A stretch of DNA of 64,000 bases from Taishania sp. (GTDB lineage: Bacteria; Bacteroidota; Bacteroidia; Flavobacteriales_D; Crocinitomicaceae). The stretch is taken from the NCBI GenBank assembly GCA_030150045.1, contig JASLGM010000028.1:112092-176091 (forward strand). The letters run 5' to 3'. How positions within the stretch are numbered: position 1 is the first letter of the stretch; every line of letters begins with the position of its first letter. Below are positions 17,427 through 27,338 of the stretch, in pieces. A model generated the notes under the pieces. That model had not been told where the DNA came from. It saw only the letters and a list, made by a program, of their open reading frames with translations, and ran no database searches. A program made the position numbers and the translations under genes.

Positions 17427-18866
17427 TTAATTAAGGATTTGTGTATGAATTAGAGCGTCCAAACTAGGTTGAACCAAATCAATGATGAATTGTGGGTAAA
17501 TCCCAATTGCAACGACAATCATTGTGATGATAAAGAAGGCTAACCATTCCGTGATATGAAGATCAGGGAAATCGAATGATTTTGAAGGACCATACATACT
17601 TAATTGAAAAGCTCTAAATGTGTAAACACAAGCAAAAATTAAGGTTGTCCCAGCTAAAATTCCTGTTAATGCGTCAAATTGGAATAACCCTTTTAGTAAT
17701 AGAAATTCTCCAATAAATCCACTAGTCAAAGGAACGGATACACCTGCAAAAACGATGCAACCAAACCAAAATGCAAATTTCGGAGCTTGGGTTGCCAATC
17801 CCCCCATTTCATATAAATTTCTAGTATGTAAGCGTCTTTCAATAATGTCAGCACAAAGAAATAAACCAACTGCAACAAAAGAGTGGTTTACGATCTGTAC
17901 CATTACACCAGATAGTGTCTCTACATTTAATAAAACGATTGCAGCAGCGATTAAGCCAACGTGAGAAATCGATGCGTAAGCGAAAGTCATTTTAATATCT
18001 GTTTGTTTTATGGCAAGAATTGCTGCATAGATTACTCCAATGATACCCATTCCAATAATAATAGGACGCATCGTATCTAAAGCTTCTGGAGCAATAGGTA
18101 ATAACCATTTTAACATACCAAATAAAGCCATTTTTAGCATTAATGCACTCAACAACATTGTTCCTGCCATTGGCGACTGCGTATACGTTCGTGGTTGCCA
18201 TGTATGGAACGGGAATAATGGGATTTTTACTGCGAAAGCGATGAAAAAACCTCCAAAAATCCAACAAGCTGATTGTGCACTAAGTGAAAGTGTAACTAAG
18301 TCACCATGATAGAAAGATGGAGCCAAAGACTTAATGTAAATCAATGAAAATAACATTGCCAAAGAACCAACAAAAGTATAGATAAAGAACATCATTAACG
18401 TTTTACGACGCTCTCCTGATCCATACCAAAAGAATAGCAAGAATACTGGGATTAAAGATAATTCCCAGAAGATGTAAAATAATAATCCGTCATGTGCTAA
18501 GAAAACACCTAATAAGGCCGCTTGCATAAAGAAAACCATAGCATTGAATTTCTTTTGGTTAGCGATTTCCTTGTTTTGGTAATTACTTAATAGAATTAAG
18601 AAAGTAATGATGTTAGTTAACATAACCATTATTAATCCAATTCCATCGTATCCAAATTCAAATGTCATTCCAAAAGGAGTAACGTAATTCACCACACATG
18701 CTGGTGTTATTGAATGAAAAACAGCAGTAGGGTTATAGTTAGTCCATGCACAGAATGCTAAACTAACAGAAATTAAACTGCCTATAAGTGCATATGGTCT
18801 TTGTAGCTTTCCAGGTACAACCAATGCCAATAATGCTAATATACTAGGTATAAGTATTAACTCCAC
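17427..18866 (-). CDS. nuoM: NADH:quinone oxidoreductase subunit M
   Basis: The product has 479 residues and about 14 transmembrane helices. It is an antiporter-like subunit with the conserved Glu in FYIFWELSLIPVFLL and the Lys-bearing segment FAVKIPLFPFHTWQPRTYTQ. In complex I this subunit forms one of the proton channels of the membrane arm. It lies between nuoL (5 nt upstream) and nuoN, in the order normal for this operon. No truncation is seen. Confidence 0.95.
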   Translation of the reverse strand: MELILIPSILALLALVVPGKLQRPYALIGSLISVSLAFCAWTNYNPTAVFHSITPACVVNYVTPFGMTFEFGYDGIGLIMVMLTNIITFLILLSNYQNKEIANQKKFNAMVFFMQAALLGVFLAHDGLLFYIFWELSLIPVFLLFFWYGSGERRKTLMMFFIYTFVGSLAMLFSLIYIKSLAPSFYHGDLVTLSLSAQSACWIFGGFFIAFAVKIPLFPFHTWQPRTYTQSPMAGTMLLSALMLKMALFGMLKWLLPIAPEALDTMRPIIIGMGIIGVIYAAILAIKQTDIKMTFAYASISHVGLIAAAIVLLNVETLSGVMVQIVNHSFVAVGLFLCADIIERRLHTRNLYEMGGLATQAPKFAFWFGCIVFAGVSVPLTSGFIGEFLLLKGLFQFDALTGILAGTTLIFACVYTFRAFQLSMYGPSKSFDFPDLHITEWLAFFIITMIVVAIGIYPQFIIDLVQPSLDALIHTQILN

Positions 18867-18871
18867 TTTGC

Positions 18872-20794
18872 TTAAATTTTAACTAAGTAATAAATAATTA
18901 ACCCTACAATTCCGACAACCATCCACAATACATAATTGTTTATTTTTCCTGTTTGCCATTGCTTAACGGATTCTCCTGAAACACCTAACCCTTTAACTAA
19001 TCCACCAATAATTCCATTAAGAACTACGATTTCAAAGAACATTAAACCTTTTTCAGAAAGCCATTCAATTGGACGTACAAATAGTACAGAATAAAATTCA
19101 TCTATGAATAACTTTCCATTAGATAATCTTTCCCAACCTGTTAACGCTGCATCTTCTTTCGCAAGTGCGCCTTTCTTAACATAAGTTACGTAAGATAAGT
19201 AAAGGATGACAAGACAAGACAGAACAGCAATAGACATTAATACGAGCATTGTGGAATGTGCTAAATGCGTCATTTCTATTTTGTCCATGCCTAAGACGTT
19301 TGCTTCTAGTACATGTGTCAAATAATGCGTGCCTTTTTTCAAGAATAATCCAGGTAAGTTAATAATACCACCAATTACAGATAGAATTGCTAAAACTAAT
19401 AGTGGTAATTTCATTGACATTGGACCTTCGTGGATGTGATCTTCAACTTCTTTCGTACCACGGAAAGTTCCATGAAAAGTAAGGAAATACATTCTGAACA
19501 TATAGATTGCAGTCAATAGAACGGAAAACATTACTACAATATACAATGGTATGCTTTTCAAGAAAACGAATCCTAAAATTTCATCTTTCGAGAAGAAACC
19601 AGATAAGAGTGGAAATCCTGTAATTGCTAAAGTACCTATTAAGAATGTTAAATGCGTAAATGGTATTTTGTTTTTTAAACCACCCATTTTACGAATATCT
19701 TGTTCATCTGATACGGCGTGAATAACGCTACCAGATCCTAAGAATAAAAGTGCTTTAAAGAAAGCGTGAGTAGTAACGTGAAATAATGCAGCTGTATAAG
19801 CACCCATTCCTAAAGCGACAAATAATAATCCAAGTTGTGAAACGGTGGAATAAGCTAATACTTTTTTTATGTCATTTTGTCGAAGAGCAATGAAAGCAGC
19901 AACTAATGAAGTAGCTAATCCAATATACAGCATAATATCTTGTGTTATTGGAGCGAATTCAAACATGTAGTTAGATCGTATTACTAGGAAAATACCAGCT
20001 GTTACCATTGTTGCAGCATGGATAAGAGCTGATACAGGAGTTGGACCTGCCATTGCATCTGGCAACCATGTGAATAGAGGTAATTGAGCTGATTTCCCAG
20101 TTGCGCCGATAAACAAGCAAAGTGTAATAGCGGTAATTAATCCAATATTTGGTAAAAATCCATCTGCTAAAAATAATTTACCTAATGTTAAATAATCAAG
20201 AGTTCCATAATTGAAAAGGATTAAGAATAATCCAATCAGTAAACCTAAATCACCTATTCTGTTCATGATAAACGCTTTTCTTGCAGCATCACCATTTAAG
20301 AATCCTTTTTGTTTATCGTTGTAATGAAAGCCAATTAGTAGGAATGAACATATTCCTACACCTTCCCAACCGAAGAACAACATGAAGTAGTTTGCTCCTA
20401 GAAGTAACAATAACATAGAGAAGATAAAGACATTCAAATATGTAAAGAATTTATAGTATCCTTTATCTTCATGCATATATCCCATTGAGAACAAATGAAT
20501 TAATGCACCCACTCCTGTCACAATCATTGTCATCCAAATGGATAGATTATCAGCGAGTAAACTTGCATCAAGATGAATGTCTCCAAGATTAATCATCGTA
20601 AATAATTTCACTTGTACTGCTTGTTGACCTAATTGATTAAAGATCATTACAGCAAAAACAAAAGAGATGGAAGTAGCTAATGTTGCTATAATACCAACTA
20701 TTTCTTTAGGTAAATGTTTTCCTAATATTCCGTTGATTAATCCACCAATTAAAGGGAATAATAACAATAAGGGTAATAATTGTTCTATGGTCAT
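18872..20794 (-). CDS. nuoL: NADH:quinone oxidoreductase subunit L
   Basis: The product has 640 residues and is the largest membrane subunit. The antiporter-like core shows FFGWEGVGICSFLLIGFHY and SAQLPLFTWLPDAMAGPTPVSALIHAATMV. The C-terminal extension after about residue 500 ends in a final transmembrane segment (VLWMVVGIVGLIIYYLVKI), consistent with the long lateral helix that ties the membrane arm together. The start lies 2 nt after the nuoK stop, so translational coupling is likely. Confidence 0.96.
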   Translation of the reverse strand: MTIEQLLPLLLLFPLIGGLINGILGKHLPKEIVGIIATLATSISFVFAVMIFNQLGQQAVQVKLFTMINLGDIHLDASLLADNLSIWMTMIVTGVGALIHLFSMGYMHEDKGYYKFFTYLNVFIFSMLLLLLGANYFMLFFGWEGVGICSFLLIGFHYNDKQKGFLNGDAARKAFIMNRIGDLGLLIGLFLILFNYGTLDYLTLGKLFLADGFLPNIGLITAITLCLFIGATGKSAQLPLFTWLPDAMAGPTPVSALIHAATMVTAGIFLVIRSNYMFEFAPITQDIMLYIGLATSLVAAFIALRQNDIKKVLAYSTVSQLGLLFVALGMGAYTAALFHVTTHAFFKALLFLGSGSVIHAVSDEQDIRKMGGLKNKIPFTHLTFLIGTLAITGFPLLSGFFSKDEILGFVFLKSIPLYIVVMFSVLLTAIYMFRMYFLTFHGTFRGTKEVEDHIHEGPMSMKLPLLVLAILSVIGGIINLPGLFLKKGTHYLTHVLEANVLGMDKIEMTHLAHSTMLVLMSIAVLSCLVILYLSYVTYVKKGALAKEDAALTGWERLSNGKLFIDEFYSVLFVRPIEWLSEKGLMFFEIVVLNGIIGGLVKGLGVSGESVKQWQTGKINNYVLWMVVGIVGLIIYYLVKI

Positions 20795-20796
20795 TT

Positions 20797-21126
20797 TTAT
20801 CCTTTTAATTCATTAAATAAACCTACATCAACTGTCTTTTTGTTTCTATACAATAGTACAAGAATGGATAAGCCAACAGTTGCTTCCGCAGCTGCTACGA
20901 CCATGATGAAAAAGACGAAAATTTGTGCATCTCCAGTTCCATGGTACTTAGAAAATGCAACCATTAATAAGTTTACTGCATTAAGCATCAACTCTACACA
21001 CATCAAAATGATAATTGCATTTCGACGTATTAACACTCCTAATACACCAATTACAAACAATATAGTTGCTAAAATGATGTAAAACTGAAGAGAAACACCG
21101 TTGTCTAATAAGGTTGTCAATATCAT
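20797..21126 (-). CDS. nuoK: NADH:quinone oxidoreductase subunit K
   Basis: The product has 109 residues and three transmembrane helices. The family segments IIILMCVELMLNAVNLLMVAF, with the membrane Glu, and VAAAEATVGLSILVLLYR, with the second Glu, are present. It belongs to the proton-translocating E-channel region of complex I. It starts 2 nt after nuoJ ends and stops 2 nt before nuoL. Confidence 0.95.
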   Translation of the reverse strand: MILTTLLDNGVSLQFYIILATILFVIGVLGVLIRRNAIIILMCVELMLNAVNLLMVAFSKYHGTGDAQIFVFFIMVVAAAEATVGLSILVLLYRNKKTVDVGLFNELKG

Positions 21127-21128
21127 AA

Positions 21129-21641
21129 TTAGTCAATTATTTGTTTTTCACGTTTAGACAATAGTACCGCACCCACCATTGCTGCGATAAAAAGTACAGA
21201 TGACAATTCGAAAGGTAAGATGTACTTTCCGAATAACAATTGTCCTAAATTTTCTACTAATCCTTGCCCATTATCTGGAGCAGCAGCTGTTTGAAGCTCA
21301 AAAGCATCTTTAAGGGCTGCAACTAATACAATAATCAATGTTCCTGATGTGATAGACGCTGCAATTTTCATTAAAGTCGTTGAGCGAGGCTCATTGTCTT
21401 TACTTAAGTTCAATAACATCAGAACAAATAGGAAAAGAACCATAATAGCTCCTGTGTATACCATGATATTTACAACTGCTAAAAACTGTGCATTTAGCAT
21501 AATGTAATTGGCAGAAATAAAGAAAAAGGTGAGCACTAAAGACATTACACTTTTTACTGGGTGCGTACTAAGTACAACCATTAGAGCAGATGCTACCGTA
21601 AGTGCTCCAAGGATATATGCTGCGATCTCTGTATTTATCAT
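21129..21641 (-). CDS. nuoJ: NADH:quinone oxidoreductase subunit J
   Basis: The product has 170 residues and five hydrophobic helices. The characteristic block AVVNIMVYTGAIMVLFLFVLMLL is present, including the pi-bulge helix typical of NuoJ. The start codon overlaps the nuoI stop by 4 nt (21638-21641), consistent with coupled translation. The length is typical for NuoJ in Bacteroidota. Confidence 0.94.
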   Translation of the reverse strand: MINTEIAAYILGALTVASALMVVLSTHPVKSVMSLVLTFFFISANYIMLNAQFLAVVNIMVYTGAIMVLFLFVLMLLNLSKDNEPRSTTLMKIAASITSGTLIIVLVAALKDAFELQTAAAPDNGQGLVENLGQLLFGKYILPFELSSVLFIAAMVGAVLLSKREKQIID

Positions 21642-22192
21642 TGCTCTCCTCTTTTGCCTGTATGTTGGCGTTTAGTAATATCAATTCTATTGTCTACTGC
21701 TTCAACTAATCTATCTTTCCCATAAACAAATGGTTGGCGATTGAAATCGGTTGGAACAATTCTGTCTGTCAAGAACACAGCCTCTTTAGGACATGCTTCT
21801 TCGCACAAACCACAAAATATACAACGTAGCATATTGATTTCATATTTCTCCGCGTATTTTTCTTCTCTGTACAAATGTTCTTCGCCATTTTGGCGTTCCC
21901 CAGCAGTCATCGTAATGGCTTCAGCGGGGCATGCCACAGCGCATAGACCACAAGCTGTACAATTTTCTCTTCCTTCCTCATCTCTTTTTAGTACATGCAT
22001 ACCTCTATAAACAGGTGCAAATTCACGTTGTTCTTCTGGATAACGTAAGGTCACAGGTTTATTGAACATGTGCTTAAAAGTCTTAGACATTCCGCTAAGG
22101 ATAGCGGGGATGTATAAGCTTTCTTTAAAGGTCATTTCTTTATTGGAAACGACTTTCTTTCTATTGGATAAACTTTCCATGTCTTTTGCCAA
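21638..22192 (-). CDS. nuoI: NADH:quinone oxidoreductase subunit I (two 4Fe-4S clusters)
   Basis: The product has 184 residues. Two ferredoxin motifs, CTACGLCAVACP and CIFCGLCEEACPKEA, bind the N6a and N6b clusters that pass electrons towards NuoB. The N-terminus has an amphipathic region expected to touch the membrane arm. It lies 3 nt after nuoH and overlaps nuoJ. The N-terminus (about 20 polar residues before the conserved start) is slightly long, and a later Met could also be used. Confidence 0.95.
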   Translation of the reverse strand: MAKDMESLSNRKKVVSNKEMTFKESLYIPAILSGMSKTFKHMFNKPVTLRYPEEQREFAPVYRGMHVLKRDEEGRENCTACGLCAVACPAEAITMTAGERQNGEEHLYREEKYAEKYEINMLRCIFCGLCEEACPKEAVFLTDRIVPTDFNRQPFVYGKDRLVEAVDNRIDITKRQHTGKRGEQ

Positions 22193-22195
22193 TTT

Positions 22196-23224
22196 TTAGA
22201 ACCAACCGTTATGGTAGGCCATTACTAATGCGGTAATTACCATGTTTATTAAAGCGATTGGAATCAATTTCTTCCAACCTAATCCCATCAATTGATCATA
22301 GCGGAAGCGAGGAAGGGTCCATCGAATCCACATAAATAAGAAGATGAAGAAAATGATTTTGATAAACAATGCTATAATTCCTAAGATAGCTAAGGTGTTA
22401 CCTGAAAAATGATCCATCCCAGGGAAGTTATAACCTCCGAAGAATAAACAGGCAATTACTGCTGAAGCAATAAATAAGTTTACATATTCAGCGAATAAAT
22501 AGAATCCCATTTTCATAGAACCATATTCTGTATGGTATCCAGTAATTAATTCTGATTCACACTCGGCCATATCAAATGGCGCACGATTACATTCAGCTAC
22601 AGAGCAAATAAAGAATACTAAAAAGGCAACCGGTTGGTACCATACATTCCAATTCATTCCATGTTGTGCATCTACAATTTCACGCAGTGATAAGCTTCCT
22701 GACATTAAAACGATAGTTATTAATGTTAATCCCATTGCTAATTCATATGAGATCATTTGTGAGGATGCTCTAATTGCTGAAAATAAAGAGTATTTATTAT
22801 TTGATGCCCAACCACCAATCATAATACCATATACGCCAATTGATGTCATTCCAATTATGAATAATACACCTACGTTAATATCAGCAACTTGTAAGCTTAC
22901 TGTTCTTCCAAATGCTTCAATGTCTGGACCCCAAGGAATCACAGCAGAAGTCATCATGGAAACAAACATAGCTATTCCAGGACCAATAATAAAAAAGAAA
23001 CGATCCGCGTTTACGGGAATAAAATCTTCTTTAAAGAATAGTTTACCACCATCTGCTAATGGCTGTAATAATCCCCATTTACCAGCTCTGTCTGGACCAA
23101 TACGGTCCTGCATCCACGCTGCAACTTTACGCTCAAGCAAAGTTTGATAAGCGGCAATCCCTAATGACAAGGCAAAGAGAATGACTATCAATATGATTTT
23201 TTCAAGCAGTAGACCTGTATCCAT
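22196..23224 (-). CDS. nuoH: NADH:quinone oxidoreductase subunit H
   Basis: The product has 342 residues and about eight transmembrane helices. It forms the quinone-chamber floor where the membrane and peripheral arms meet. Recognisable segments are TLLERKVAAWMQDRIGPDR near the N-terminus and AECNRAPFDMAECESELITGYHTEYGSM in the acidic loop. The stop of nuoG and the start of nuoH share base 23224, so the genes are tightly coupled. Confidence 0.95.
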   Translation of the reverse strand: MDTGLLLEKIILIVILFALSLGIAAYQTLLERKVAAWMQDRIGPDRAGKWGLLQPLADGGKLFFKEDFIPVNADRFFFIIGPGIAMFVSMMTSAVIPWGPDIEAFGRTVSLQVADINVGVLFIIGMTSIGVYGIMIGGWASNNKYSLFSAIRASSQMISYELAMGLTLITIVLMSGSLSLREIVDAQHGMNWNVWYQPVAFLVFFICSVAECNRAPFDMAECESELITGYHTEYGSMKMGFYLFAEYVNLFIASAVIACLFFGGYNFPGMDHFSGNTLAILGIIALFIKIIFFIFLFMWIRWTLPRFRYDQLMGLGWKKLIPIALINMVITALVMAYHNGWF

Positions 23225-24189
23225 TACTTTAATTTTTTAGCATTTACATTTGGATCTGGCAAAACATAATGGTTTTGCGAGATAACTGAATGACGATTGA
23301 TAACTCGTGGACCTTCTATTGTCCATTTACTTGTTTCCTTTGAGTCAAAGCGACAAGTATTACATAACCAAGCTGTTTTGCCGTTGTGATTTTCAATTTC
23401 ACCATACGCATCTTTACGACCTGTAACACGCATTATTTCATCTCCAAACTTCCAAACAGTTGCAACACCTTGACATGTTGGACAATCTCTATGGGCATTC
23501 ATTGGTTTTAAGAACCATACTCGACTCTTAAAGCGAAATGTTTTGTCTGTTAATGCACCAACTGGACATACATCAATAACGTTTCCGATAAATTCATTAT
23601 CTAATGCATTTTCGATATACGTACTAATCTCTGCATGATCTCCACGATTCATTACCCCATGAACACGTTTTTCTGTCAATTGATTGGCTGTGTAAACACA
23701 ACGGTAACATAGAATACATCGGTTCATATGAAGCTTGATCTTATCCCCTATATCTCTTACAGGAAAAGTTCTCTTTTTCTCTTCGAAACGAGTTCCTTCG
23801 CTACCATTATTAAAACCTAAATCTTGTAAGTGGCATTCTCCTGCTTGGTCACAAACGGGACAATCGAGTGGGTGATTGGCTAAGAGAAACTCTGTAACTC
23901 CTGCTCGTGCTGTTTTTACACGGTCACTTGTTGCATTTTTCACAACCATTCCATCCATAACTTGTGTTGAACAAGAAGCTACTAATTTGGGCATTGGACG
24001 AGGGTCTCGTTCTGAACCAGCAGCAACTTCAACTAAACAAGTTCGGCATTTACCACCACTTCCTTCTAATTTGCTGTAATAACACATCGCAGGTGGAACG
24101 ATGTCACCACCTACTGAACGCGCTGCGTTAAGGATAGTTGTTCCTTCTTCTACTTGTATTTCTACGCCATCAATGGTTACTTTGACCAT
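23224..24189 (-). CDS. nuoG: NADH:quinone oxidoreductase subunit G, short form without molybdopterin-like domain
   Basis: The product has 321 residues. An N-terminal 2Fe-2S ferredoxin domain has Cys36, Cys48 and Cys51. It is followed by the His/Cys cluster site HPLDCPVCDQAGECHLQD, then further 4Fe-4S sites (CILCYRC, CPVGAL) and a last Cys-rich block with CPTCQ and WLCNTCR. The large molybdopterin-oxidoreductase-like domain found in NuoG of about 900 residues in E. coli is absent. Short NuoG forms are found in Bacteroidota, so this looks like a lineage form and not a fragment: the frame ends cleanly and nuoH follows directly. Confidence 0.93.
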   Translation of the reverse strand: MVKVTIDGVEIQVEEGTTILNAARSVGGDIVPPAMCYYSKLEGSGGKCRTCLVEVAAGSERDPRPMPKLVASCSTQVMDGMVVKNATSDRVKTARAGVTEFLLANHPLDCPVCDQAGECHLQDLGFNNGSEGTRFEEKKRTFPVRDIGDKIKLHMNRCILCYRCVYTANQLTEKRVHGVMNRGDHAEISTYIENALDNEFIGNVIDVCPVGALTDKTFRFKSRVWFLKPMNAHRDCPTCQGVATVWKFGDEIMRVTGRKDAYGEIENHNGKTAWLCNTCRFDSKETSKWTIEGPRVINRHSVISQNHYVLPDPNVNAKKLK

Positions 24190-24219
24190 AATCTATTCTT
24201 TTCTTAATGACTTATTTTG

Positions 24220-25557
24220 TTAAGCAATCGTGTTTTTCAACATTCCATAATTACGTTTCACCGCCTCTGCACTATCTTTGACATGCCATTCAAACTCCTC
24301 ACGGAAATGGCGAATAGCTGCTGCAACAGGCCAAGCTGCTGCATCACCTAAAGGACAGATAGTGTTTCCTTCAATTTTTTTATTGATATCTTCCAATAAT
24401 TCAATATCACGTAAATTACCTTGTCCATGTTCTAGACGGAATAATACTTTTTCCATCCAACCTGTTCCTTCACGACATGGGGAACATTGACCACATGATT
24501 CATGCGCATAAAATCTAGAAAAGTTCCAAGTATTTCGTACAATACATTGATCTTCATCAAAAACAATGAATCCACCAGAACCTAACATAGAACCAGATGC
24601 AAAACCACCATCTGATAAAGATTCATATGACATCAATCGGGTGTCTCCATTAGCTGTCTTTGTAATTAAATGAGCGGGTAAAATAGGAACGGATGAACCT
24701 CCAGGAACCAATGCTTTCAATTGTTTGCCTCCTTTTATTCCACGACAATAATCATCACCGTAAATAAATTCTTCGACAGAAACTCCTAATTCGATTTCAT
24801 AAACTCCACCACGTTCAATATTTCCACATGCCGAAATCAGTTTCGTACCTTTTGATAATTCTGTTCCAATTGTACAATATTCTTCTGACCCAAGATTGAT
24901 AATTGGTACAACTGTAGCAATTGATTCAACATTGTTTACAACTGTCGGACATTGCCACAATCCTTTTACTGCAGGAAAAGGCGGTTTCATTCGTGGATTT
25001 CCTCTTTTTCCTTCTAAAGATTCTAAAAGAGCAGTTTCTTCTCCACAAATGTATGCACCACCACCAGGAGCAACGGTTAAATCTAAATCATAACCGGAAC
25101 CTAGTATGTTTTTCCCTAAGTATCCCTTTGAATAGGCTTCAGCAATTGCTTTTTCAAGAATGCGAAGGACCCACATATATTCTCCTCGGATATAAATAAA
25201 AGAACGATTACAACCAAGCGCAAAGCTAGAAACAATCATTCCTTCAATTAATAAATGAGGTGTTTTTTCCATTAAATAGCGGTCTTTGAATGTTCCAGGT
25301 TCAGACTCGTCTGCATTACATACTAAATAACGTGGAACACCATCTGGTTTTGCCAGGAAGGACCATTTCATACCAGTAGGGAATCCAGCTCCACCACGAC
25401 CTTTTAGATTAGCATTTTTTACCTGCTCAACTACTTCGTCCGGAGACATTGTTTTTAAAGCCTTTTCAACAGACTTATATCCACCGTTTTGCATCCAAAT
25501 ATCGATTGTTTCGATGCCTGGTACTTGCGAATGTTCTGTAAGTAACTTTCTTCCCAT
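24220..25557 (-). CDS. nuoF: NADH:quinone oxidoreductase subunit F (NADH- and FMN-binding)
   Basis: The product has 445 residues. FMN/NADH-binding glycine-rich segments NLKGRGGAGFPTGMKWSF and APGGGAYICGEETALLESLEG are present. The C-terminal 4Fe-4S (N3) site reads ESCGQCSPCREGTGW, with a fourth Cys in NTICPLGDAAAWP. It is the electron-input subunit, taking hydride from NADH. The start overlaps the last base of nuoE, and a 30-nt gap separates it from nuoG. Confidence 0.96.
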   Translation of the reverse strand: MGRKLLTEHSQVPGIETIDIWMQNGGYKSVEKALKTMSPDEVVEQVKNANLKGRGGAGFPTGMKWSFLAKPDGVPRYLVCNADESEPGTFKDRYLMEKTPHLLIEGMIVSSFALGCNRSFIYIRGEYMWVLRILEKAIAEAYSKGYLGKNILGSGYDLDLTVAPGGGAYICGEETALLESLEGKRGNPRMKPPFPAVKGLWQCPTVVNNVESIATVVPIINLGSEEYCTIGTELSKGTKLISACGNIERGGVYEIELGVSVEEFIYGDDYCRGIKGGKQLKALVPGGSSVPILPAHLITKTANGDTRLMSYESLSDGGFASGSMLGSGGFIVFDEDQCIVRNTWNFSRFYAHESCGQCSPCREGTGWMEKVLFRLEHGQGNLRDIELLEDINKKIEGNTICPLGDAAAWPVAAAIRHFREEFEWHVKDSAEAVKRNYGMLKNTIA

Positions 25558-26093
25558 TATACGTGTTTATTTCCTTTGATCTCACCTTTTAGGCAAGCTT
25601 CTATCAATTCATCTACTTTCTGAGGAGTCAAATATTCATGGTAAGATTCTCCCAGCATTAGCATAGGACCATATCCACAAGCTCCCAGACATTCAGAAAC
25701 TTTTAAAGTAAACATTCCATCAGAGGTAGTTCCATTAACTTTAACATTTAGTTTATTCTCAATGTAAGTAATGATGTCATCTGACCCTACTAACATACAT
25801 GGTCCAGTACGACACACTTCAAAAACAAATTTACCAACAGGAGATAAATTAAACATCGTGTAGAAGGTTGCTACTTCATATACTTCTACTGATTCTATGT
25901 TTAAAATTTCCGCCACCATTTGCATGGAATCAGGACTTAACCATCCACCTGCTTCTTCTTCTACAATATGTAAAATACGAATCAATGCACTTTTTTGTTT
26001 CCCTTCAGGATATTGTGCTATTATACGTTGAATTTCTGCTTGTCCAGCAGCACTTAATTCGGGTCTTTTCTGATCTACTACTTCGATTTTCAT
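25557..26093 (-). CDS. nuoE: NADH:quinone oxidoreductase subunit E (2Fe-2S)
   Basis: The product has 178 residues and a thioredoxin-like fold with the N1a 2Fe-2S ligands in VCRTGPCML and SECLGACGYGP. It forms the flavoprotein module together with NuoF. The ~45 residues before the conserved SALIRILHIVEEEAGGW segment form the usual helical N-terminus. The gene lies 3 nt after nuoD. Confidence 0.95.
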   Translation of the reverse strand: MKIEVVDQKRPELSAAGQAEIQRIIAQYPEGKQKSALIRILHIVEEEAGGWLSPDSMQMVAEILNIESVEVYEVATFYTMFNLSPVGKFVFEVCRTGPCMLVGSDDIITYIENKLNVKVNGTTSDGMFTLKVSECLGACGYGPMLMLGESYHEYLTPQKVDELIEACLKGEIKGNKHV

Positions 26094-26096
26094 AGC

Positions 26097-27326
26097 TTAT
26101 GCATCCAATTCACCAGCAATCACATTCAAACTACTTAACGTCAAAACGGCATCTGAGATGGTTTGACCAGTAATCATTTCTGGGTATGCTTGGTAATAAA
26201 TAAAACAAGGTCTTCTGAATTGTAAACGGTAAGGTGTTCTTCCACCATCGGAGATTAAATAATAGCCTAATTCTCCGTTACCACCTTCAACACAATGATA
26301 TACTTCACCAGCAGGTACTGGTGTTTCTCCCATAATAATTTTGAAGTGGTAGATAAGTGCTTCCATCTTATTGTATACATCAGCTTTTTTAGGAAGATAA
26401 AAGTCAGGTAAATCTGCTTTGTAATCTCCTTCAGGTAAGTTGTTGTATGCCTGTTGGATAATACGCATTGATTGACGTATTTCCTCTTGACGTACTTGAA
26501 AACGATCATATGTATCTCCGCCTGTCCCAACAGGAATATCGAACTCAAAATCTTGGTAAGAAGAATAGGGATTCATAACACGAATGTCGTAATCAACTCC
26601 AGAAGCTCTTAAATTGGGACCTGTAAAACCAAAGTCAATCGCACGCTCAGCACTGATAGGACCTGTTCCTATAGTTCGGTCCATAAAGATTCTGTTTCTG
26701 TCCAACATACTATTGAATTCGTTGAACGCTTTAGGGAATGTTTTTATGAACTCCTGTAATAATTTATGAAATTCAGAAGTGAAATCTCTTTCAAATCCAC
26801 CAATTCTACCAATGTTTGTTGTTAGACGAGAGCCACACATTTGTTCGTATAAATCATATATACGCTCTCTTTGTTGGAAAACCCATGTAAAGCCTGTTAA
26901 AGCACCTGTATCTACTCCAATAACTGAATTGCACACTAAATGGTCCGCAATACGAGCTAATTCCATGATGATCACACGCATATAATCTACACGTTTCGGA
27001 ACTTCAGCTCCTATCAGTTTTTCTACTGTCATGTGCCAGCCTAAGTTATTGATAGGGGATGAACAGTAATTTAAACGATCGGTTATCGGCGTAATTTGAT
27101 GAAATGGTCGACGTTCAGCTAATTTTTCAAAAGCACGGTGAATGTAACCTACTGTTTGTTCCGAGGACAATATTTTTTCACCATCAACCTTTAATACATT
27201 TTGGAAAATACCATGTGTAGCAGGGTGAGTGGGGCCTAGGTTTAATGTAGCAATTTCTCCTTCAATAGTATCTAAAGATTCCCATTGATTGATTGCTTGA
27301 CCTGATGTATGCTTTAATTCGCTCAT
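26097..27326 (-). CDS. nuoD: NADH:quinone oxidoreductase subunit D
   Basis: The product has 409 residues and is the 49-kDa-type subunit lining the quinone site. Family segments include LNLGPTHPATHGIFQ, with the quinone-site His, and YIHRAFEKLAERR, with RADYDIRVMNPYS-like wording further on. It is encoded as a separate gene from nuoC (12-nt gap), unlike organisms with a NuoCD fusion. The length is normal. Confidence 0.95.
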   Translation of the reverse strand: MSELKHTSGQAINQWESLDTIEGEIATLNLGPTHPATHGIFQNVLKVDGEKILSSEQTVGYIHRAFEKLAERRPFHQITPITDRLNYCSSPINNLGWHMTVEKLIGAEVPKRVDYMRVIIMELARIADHLVCNSVIGVDTGALTGFTWVFQQRERIYDLYEQMCGSRLTTNIGRIGGFERDFTSEFHKLLQEFIKTFPKAFNEFNSMLDRNRIFMDRTIGTGPISAERAIDFGFTGPNLRASGVDYDIRVMNPYSSYQDFEFDIPVGTGGDTYDRFQVRQEEIRQSMRIIQQAYNNLPEGDYKADLPDFYLPKKADVYNKMEALIYHFKIIMGETPVPAGEVYHCVEGGNGELGYYLISDGGRTPYRLQFRRPCFIYYQAYPEMITGQTISDAVLTLSSLNVIAGELDA

Positions 27327-27338
27327 AAGTCTAATGCT

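Noticed and set aside
23224..24189. NuoG as a truncated pseudogene
   Set aside because: All iron-sulphur ligands are present, the stop is clean and coupled to nuoH, and short NuoG is known in this phylum.
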